Shown here: piece by piece, positions 56,790 through 64,000 of the stretch
How positions within the stretch are numbered: the first letter of the stretch is position 1
Layout: each line of letters starts with the position of its first letter
From: Lytechinus pictus
Taxonomy: Eukaryota > Echinodermata > Echinoidea > Temnopleuroida > Toxopneustidae
Length of the DNA: 64,000 bases
Direction of reading: 5' to 3'
NCBI RefSeq assembly: GCF_037042905.1
Contig: NC_087250.1
Coordinates: 1,527,501 to 1,591,500, forward strand
The notes under the pieces: model-generated
Told to the model about the DNA's origin: nothing
The model's input: the letters and a program-made list of their open reading frames with translations, nothing else
Database searches by the model: none
Program-made: the position numbers and the translations under genes

Positions 56790-58480
56790 GAGGAATGTCA
56801 CAACCAAATATTTGTCAGTAGTCACATGATTGCATGGAACATGAGAATAATAGCTTCATGGTGGGAGCGTCGACAGGGGATGAACTTCAATAATTCTTCT
56901 GAATAGATTGATATGAATATGAATTAGAATAAAGAGAAGGGGAAAGAGAGACAGTGACAGTAATGAGTATAGCAGTTAGATTGAGGAGAAGAGATAAGGA
57001 AAGAGACAGAGAGAGAACCAATCTATGAAATATCTGACATTTCCCAAAGTAAGAAAGAAACGGTAAGTATATTTTCGGCATCTGACGAGGTCTTTTTCAC
57101 ACCTCATATACAGTACGCCCCCAACCCCCCCCCCCCCTGGATTCCCGTGTCTTTTCAATTCAAAGGCAAAAAAGTCTTATATTACATCATCAAATAATTC
57201 AACGATTCCTCTTTATATTGATACCTAATATGAACCGAACACCTCGTGCATTAATGAGCAAGACGAGTTTGAAATTTTAATGTCAAATCCAGATTACGCA
57301 GAAAAATTGGACAACATCGTTGGTGATAAGACGACCGCGCATATTTGACGACTGGCTCATTATCATTCTTATTTTAATTCTCTGTTAAGTTTTTCTCAAA
57401 TGATCCCTGAAATGAGAGTGGATTCAGTTTCACACGTAGGTTTTTGTGCAAATCGTTTCTGATATTCCTCAATATTTTGTAATCTGCCATGCGTAAGAGA
57501 TTTGCTAAGCTGTGGATTTCAAAATGAGAGATGAGATTCCACTCTCGACATGAGTATCAAATTCATAATGAAAAAAAAATATTCATTTTGATTGTAAGAA
57601 CTGAAAACGGGCTTCCTTTTTTGTGGGACGCACTATATCATAGGCAAAATGGGTAAACGTCATGATTCAACAGAGGTCACATGATTAGAGCGTTTCTGAT
57701 TGGAGGAGTTATCAGCCACGATGGGAGCATCGATGAGAAACGTGCTTCAGTGTTTCTTGTGAATAGATTAACATGAATATGAATCAAAGCACAGGAATAT
57801 TTATAAAAAGGGAATGAAAGGAGAGACACAAGGAACTTCCTAAACATTGAACACTTCATAAAGAATTAAGCAGAGAAAGGGAGAAGAGAAAAAAAGGAGA
57901 GAGAAAGAGGCAGGGAGTGAGATAACAAACTAATGAAATATTTGACATTACACCAGCAAAATAGGAAATAAACGTGGATTGTATAATCGGTACATGGCAT
58001 TGTCCCATGTGTACGGTGAAGTGGCGATAGGAAAGGCGGGGCACTGGTAGTGCTGAATCACCTCACCCCAGGGATTTGTCTATGGTGTGTTGTGTATTAC
58101 TAGTACCTATAGGCAACAAGCATCAACTTGAATTCAAGCGGGTATGCCGAAATATAGAAATTTAATCTAAATCATCTTATATTTTATATCAGTCTTTGCT
58201 CTTTAAATGTAAAAATAATAACTCTTTAACAATCATTTCCAGGCCCCTTGGAAAACGTCCCAATCACACCCTTTTCACTGGTCATATGATTGGAGCTGGT
58301 ATGAGCTTCACAATAGATGTATCGATGAGGGCGTGCTTCAGTGCTTGTTGTGAATATATGAATATAAATATGATTTAAAGCAAAAGAATGTTTATTAAAC
58401 GGGGAAAAGATAGACATATGGAAGGTGGAAAAGCATTAGAAACATTTGAAATTCCATAAAGTAAGAAAGGAACAGTGAGT
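56790..58480 (+). repeat. Three tandem units of 0.6-0.85 kb
   Basis: The cluster GTCACATGATT, then a GGGAGCGTCGA/GGGAGCATCGATGAG word, then GAATAGATTGATATGAATAT-like sequence occurs at about 56820, 57675 and 58270. Each is followed by an A/G-rich stretch and a TGAAATATTTGACATT-like word. Units are substantially diverged. None contains a shared open frame. Confidence 0.65.
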
Positions 58481-59068
58481 GTATAATGAACGCATATATC
58501 ATGTATGTAGGTGCATTTACATGAGAACCAGAGCTGAATAACCGTTTCCGGCTTCAGTTTAAACTGGTTAAGAATTTATTACAACAAAATATGGATGTGA
58601 ATCATGTGATCCATAAGCTACGTGGTGATAAAAAAATAGAACTACATTTTAATGACTCCATCTTAACTTATATACATTTCCAATCCTGTATGAGAATTGA
58701 TTGCATCTTGTATTAATTAAATGGGTGGGGGGGGGGGGGGGTAAAGAAGCAGCGACTAAAGATAATAACTTTTGAATTGCTGCTGACCTGCACTTGTTGA
58801 AGTCCATCATATCACGATAAGACACCCTTTCCAGGGTTAATATTTTCATTGAAATTCAATTCTGGCGCTGCACAGTGGCTGCCGGGCCCAAGATCAAAAT
58901 TTTGGGCAAAGCAAATTGTCGAAGTACTTCATTTCATGTCTATTTTGAACAATAAAATATGGATTTTTTCTCTATAGCCAACAAATGACAGAATGAATTC
59001 AATGTATTAAGATAAGGATAGCGGACATTTTGACCATAAACAAGCCTTTACTCTTTAGGACGTTGTAC
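58481..59068. other. No recognisable gene
   Basis: AT-rich with a G-run at 58728-58741. Nothing supportable. Confidence 0.5.
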
Positions 59069-59852
<784 letters not shown>

Positions 59853-59857
<5 letters not shown>

Positions 59858-61928
59858 TATGTTATTCCAAACTCATTGACACAGTTCGGCTCTACTCATT
59901 TTCAACTAAGCGCTCACATAGATAACTTAAGTTCATTTCAATTTTTAATTTTATTTCTTTATTTCAACACGGATGAATTATCCAGCAAACGCTGTTTTTT
60001 CGATAGGTCTGTGCAAAGAAAAATACAACCACTGAAACATAAAATCATATAAAATAACAGCACATATAAACATAAATTAATTAATAAACTGTAAATATGT
60101 ATCAAAATGTGAAATATACAGTTAAATAAAAGTAAAAGAATGGGGAAACAAACACCCACACACTAGATTTCAGTCGCCTGCAGGATCGTTAGAAAACGTT
60201 GAATGGTACGCTTAAGTTTTACATATTTGGCAAGATATTCTAGACTTTGACCCCTCTATTATGAATGACTCCTTGTTACTTTTATGCCACGAGTCCCGGG
60301 GTAGGGGGGGGGGTAGCAAGACACCCTTTGTTGTCTCAATGGAATGACACTGGTAAAGTAACACGGCTTATATGCCTACCTCTCGTTGCTTTTCTTACTC
60401 CTATTTTTCTTCATGTATTCCTTCTAATTCCTCTTTTTCCCTTTCCTCGATTTTCATCACACAAAATCTCATGCGCAATAAGAAAAAAGAGTTCAATCAT
60501 CAACACTGATCGGGTTCAGTATGCTAATGTGTTGCAATGGATTTCAAAATAATGCTGGCAAGAAACAGCGCACCCCCAAACAAATGTACCTCTGATATAC
60601 GGCATGATTAATTCTAAGATAGAATATTATTCTCAATAAAAAAAATAATAAGCCAGTTCGTAGTTCCTTTCTGCGCATGATCAGAGGAAGGTCATCTGTA
60701 CTAAAGTGACATGGTGGTTTAAAATCTGGTAAGATTATGGATGCTCAAAGGGGGTTGAAATGATATCCATGATCAAGGTTCATCAAATCACAACCTTGAG
60801 TATGCATGTTCAGAAGGGCAACATCAGTGCTTGAAAGCTCAATTCAAGTTTGATAACGAGAAATGCACACTGATGCCTTTTATGCGTAATTCCAACAATT
60901 GCATTTCACTTTCATTGATATTTGTATTAATAAGTTACTTAGGTCAAGTTAATTCACTGTAAATGCACTTGTTTGGGAAAAAATCAATTTCCACCGAAAA
61001 TGTTCGCTATCGCAAGGGTGATAAGCTTCTTGTCTGGCTTCATTGTACTATTAACGGTCTAACGAAATATAAACTTTAGGAATGAAATCTTAAACTCAAA
61101 CTCTGTTTAATTTAACCAACATCATTTGCCAGGGTAGAATTAATGCAATTTTAGAATGGTATTCTTTCATTGTCAATAATCAAATTAATGAATAATGAAT
61201 TATTATTTACATTAAAAAATCTAAGAGCAGGATAACCACTGAGGTAACAATAAACGTGCACACTTTTATCATTAATCTTAATAGGATCAAGCACTATATC
61301 GCCGTTGCTTTATATAACAGTATACCTAAATGTATTTATCGAAACATTTCATGCAGAAAAATTCTTCATTTTGACTGTATATAGGATAAGATAGAAAAAA
61401 TATGGCCAGTTGAACATTTCCCACCCTAAAATCCACCCTAAGTTTTCCTTTCTAATGCTTCATTCAAACCCACACAGGTCCATATTTAAAGAAAAGTAGA
61501 TAGGCATGCAAATCCCGTAGATGCCGAATTAAGAAATGTTTTAGCATAATTTGAGGGCACTGAAATCCAAATATGCTGTTTGCCAACCTTGAATTTAAGG
61601 TTAAAATCCTCAAAGTTGCAAATGACAAAATGTCCGCCACTTTACACCCCGTTTTGCACTAGTTTGACCCCCCCAAAAAAAAAATTGCAACAAAAGGTTT
61701 GTCATTTGTATTTTGTACTATTTGACCTCAGGAATAACGTACTAAAAATCTATGAGAATCCACAGCCGTGGAAAGTGATGCAGTACCCCTGAATTACATT
61801 AAAACAATTTAAAATCAGCATTTTAACCCTGATAAAATGGCTTAGGCACTTTTCTGAGCATATTCTAAAATGGGGACCTCACTAACTCAATTATCCGACT
61901 CCAAACGGACCGATATGCCTTTCGAAGG
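59853..61928. other. About 2 kb without recognisable gene
   Basis: Several short open frames without domains. It may be 3' flank of the sulfotransferase gene on the minus strand. I saw no convincing poly(A) signal close to the stop. Confidence 0.5.
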
Positions 61929-62041
61929 TTAAACTTTTTTCCTGAACTCCTCGTCAAAGTCTTTCATCTTCATCTCTTGTTGTTTCTCAAATGTTTCATT
62001 TTGAGCCACTGTGAAAATGCTCTTCCATCCGCCGACAGTCC
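61929..62041 (-). CDS. Last coding exon of a cytosolic sulfotransferase (SULT family), partial
   Basis: Read on the minus strand after the acceptor CCATGCAG, the exon encodes (G)TVGGWKSIFTVAQNETFEK then QQEMKMKDFDEEFRKKV and TAA. The cytosolic sulfotransferase signature R-K-G-x-x-G-D-W-K-x-x-F-T-V-A-Q-N, which contacts the 3'-phosphate of the PAPS cofactor, is plain, and vertebrate SULT genes also place their last intron at this Gly. The usual GDW is GGW here. The exon gives the final 36 residues plus a split Gly codon. Upstream exons (substrate site, P-loop) must lie to the right, beyond an intron of at least about 1.9 kb that contains a MITE. The product would transfer sulfate from PAPS to small hydroxylated or amine substrates in the cytosol; the substrate cannot be inferred. 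Confidence 0.8.
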
Positions 62042-62636
62042 CTGCATGGACGAGGTATAACCATGAACGAAATACAAGCTGTTTATTTATGTTTTCTTTA
62101 AAAAAGAAATTGTGTTGAATCAATACAATCAATTACTAGATTAAATGCAGTCATAAGTAATTTAACAAAACCATCGGCAAATCATAATATTTACACATGA
62201 ACAAGATCAAGCCTATCACTTATGCACATGAGACGATCTTCTCCTACTCCTATAGGCTGGTGTATAAATTAAAAGAATCGAGCCCGCCCCCTCCCCGGGC
62301 TCAACGCCCATGAACTCATGCACGCAAGCACGCATAATTGAAAAGACAATTATATAATTAATTTTGTCTTTGAGGTGACGAGTGCGTTCAGGTATTATTG
62401 AAATAGGCTATAGGTATATGAAAAGGGCTTGCTCTTCTGGTAGACCAAGGGCAGCTCTAATCCAGTCAATATGGGGGAAGTTACGAATACGACAGTAACC
62501 TATGTAGAGGTTCGGGTCAACAGAATTGTAAGGTAAAGTCGCTCCATAGGAGGAAAATTATATCTGATTGATACACGTATGTAAAAACTCAATAGCACAC
62601 ACACTACTACTTGACGGATTTGGGCTACGCCAAATT

Positions 62637-63606
62637 AAAGGGGTACTCCAGTCTGAAGTAAATATAATTTGAACAGATAGAAAATAATCAGAAAAACAAA
62701 GCACTGAAAATTTGATCAAAATCGGACAAGGAATAACAAAGTTATTACATGTTAAAGATTTGAATTTTTCGGTGAAACATATTTCATGAATATTCCATGA
62801 GCAAATTGATGATGTCATATCCCCACCTGTTCTTTTGTATTTTATTACATGTCAGGGTGCTACATAACTATTAAGAAGCACTTGCCCAGTCGGGCAAGTA
62901 AATTTTCAAATAGTTGGAATATACTTGCCCCAAATCTATTTAACTTGCCCGAAAAATTCCTTAAAAAAAAGTTTTTCCTCTTCAAAAGAAAGTTTTGCAG
63001 TTTTATAAACTATTGACCATTTTGTATCTTTTGACATGAACTGATCTGCCTGCCATGACCAAAATTTGGGTCAATATCATATCATATCGACCCTCATTTT
63101 GGTCATTCTACTGTGAGAATTTTGCTTGCCCAATTGGGGCAAGCTAGTAGTTTTGGTTTTTACTTCAAAACACTTGCCCGCCTCTAACTTTCACTTGCCC
63201 CGGGCAATTGGGCAAGTGCTTATGTAGCACCCTGCATGTAATTAGGTTTATTAAATTTTTTCCTCCAAGAACGAAGAAATTGGATTGACAACTGATTAAG
63301 TGCATGAGATATTCATTGCTGCAACTTAATTCATTACAAGGGAGATATATTATACACACGTGTATGAAATAATAAAAAAAAAATTATTTAATGTATTAAA
63401 ATAAGAAAATGGAAAGTGTGGATATGACATCATCAGTCCATCTACTGAATATTCATGACGACTGTTTTCACAAAACATTGCTAAATTTTAAAATTCAATA
63501 ACTTTGTTATTTATTATCCGATTTTGATGAAATTTTCGGCATTTTGCTCTGTGAATTCTACTCTATTTATTAAAATATAGATATTTTCAGCCCGGAGAAT
63601 TTCTTT
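62637..63606. mobile_element. Long-TIR MITE (GGGTACTCCAGTCTGAA family), complete but interrupted
   Basis: The left arm AAAGGGGTACTCCAGTCTGA and, inverted, the right arm AAAGAAATTCTCCGGGCTGA continue inward for well over 100 bases (ATGATGTCATATCCCCACCT on the left, GTGGATATGACATCATCAGT on the right). It is split by a second element at 62853-63234. Related copies are at 8210 and 41545. It probably lies in an intron of the sulfotransferase gene. Confidence 0.8.
62853..63234. mobile_element. MITE with CAGGGTGCTACATAA ends nested in the long-TIR MITE
   Basis: The left CAGGGTGCTACATAA and the right TTATGTAGCACCCTG are exact inverted copies and are followed inward by GCACTTGCCC-type words. CATGT flanks both sides (62848-62852 and 63235-63239). 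GCCCGGGCAAGT-like words repeat internally. No coding frame. Confidence 0.85.
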
Positions 63607-64000
63607 AAGCATCTAAATGGCCTTTCCTGTCGCATGAGACGATTAAAAAAGAAAATAAACAAACAAAACTGACAAAGGGAACTGACTCTCATCTGGAACC
63701 ACGATCCGGCAAGAAGGTGGCTTATAATGTACTCACTCACTCACCCATCAATTGGATCTTCATTTAAAAAAACAATCCATTTAAGCACGAGTTAGCCCAT
63801 TCAATGGACATGTATATTGTATAACCAGTTGTGACAATTATGTTTTCTATTCGCAATTGCTTCCCTCGCTTTATCTTCCTATACCTTGTATAGTTCTGAT
63901 TACCCTTTTTTCTATTTATTTGATTCACCCGCTCTCTCACACTTTCTCATACACTCCATCTTGTTTTATCTCCCCTGAGTACCACTCTCTCTCACCCTCT

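Noticed and set aside
60265..60552. 95-codon frame on the plus strand
   Set aside because: Hydrophobic low-complexity composition, a G-run near the start, no domain.
62405..62530. Minus-strand stretch reading NFPHIDWIRAALGLPEEQAL
   Set aside because: Looks protein-like but has no clear splice sites, is bounded by stops and matches no sulfotransferase segment; too weak to call.

Overview
This is animal (metazoan) nuclear DNA: AT-rich, intron-containing, gene-poor and packed with small transposons, with no bacterial operons, plasmid or phage features. Its repeats (tRNA-derived SINEs, short inverted-repeat DNA elements, palindromic GCGAGCGCGAAGCGC and GGTTCGTTATTCCGAA arrays) together with a duplicated B-box/coiled-coil gene suggest a sea urchin or other echinoderm. 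That assignment is recollection plus inference and was not checked by a search.

Likely coding material is limited. Two paralogous TRIM-like genes without a RING lie on the minus strand (18086-19897, 603 aa; 51738-53573, 611 aa). Each is a single coding exon preceded by an inferred 5'UTR intron. A small two-exon gene end lies at 6768-8092 (+), followed by a tandem, broken copy of its last exon at 9635. A single exon with a cyclic-nucleotide-binding domain lies at 41280-41436 (+). The last coding exon of a cytosolic sulfotransferase lies at 61929-62041 (-). Three 5'-truncated LINE fragments still encode the C-terminal part of a reverse transcriptase. Nearly all other long open frames are translations of simple repeats.

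Layout. 0-3 kb: palindromic repeat arrays. 3-5.7 kb: a diverged, gene-less copy (C) of a flank found twice more in the window. 5.8-9.7 kb: the small gene end and its duplicated exon, interrupted by four DNA elements. 11-13 kb: an element with six tandem units carrying AGGTCA direct repeats. 13-21 kb: segmental copy A with the first TRIM-like gene. 22-27 kb: tandem duplications, a hAT-like element, LINE and SINE. 27.9-37 kb: a mosaic of 16-bp satellite, foldback, GC-palindrome and GATA arrays, with some blocks recurring inverted. 37-45 kb: more inverted-repeat elements, a LINE and the CNBD exon. 45.4-54.8 kb: segmental copy B with the second TRIM-like gene. 55-64 kb: tandem repeats and the sulfotransferase exon.

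The clearest biology is the history written in the duplications. Copies A and B share one old mariner-like element but differ by later SINE, PIF/Harbinger-like and hAT-like insertions. Their two proteins are nearly identical across most of the coiled coil but sharply different across the second half of the B-box 2 zinc finger and the start of the coiled coil. All similarity statements come from reading by eye.
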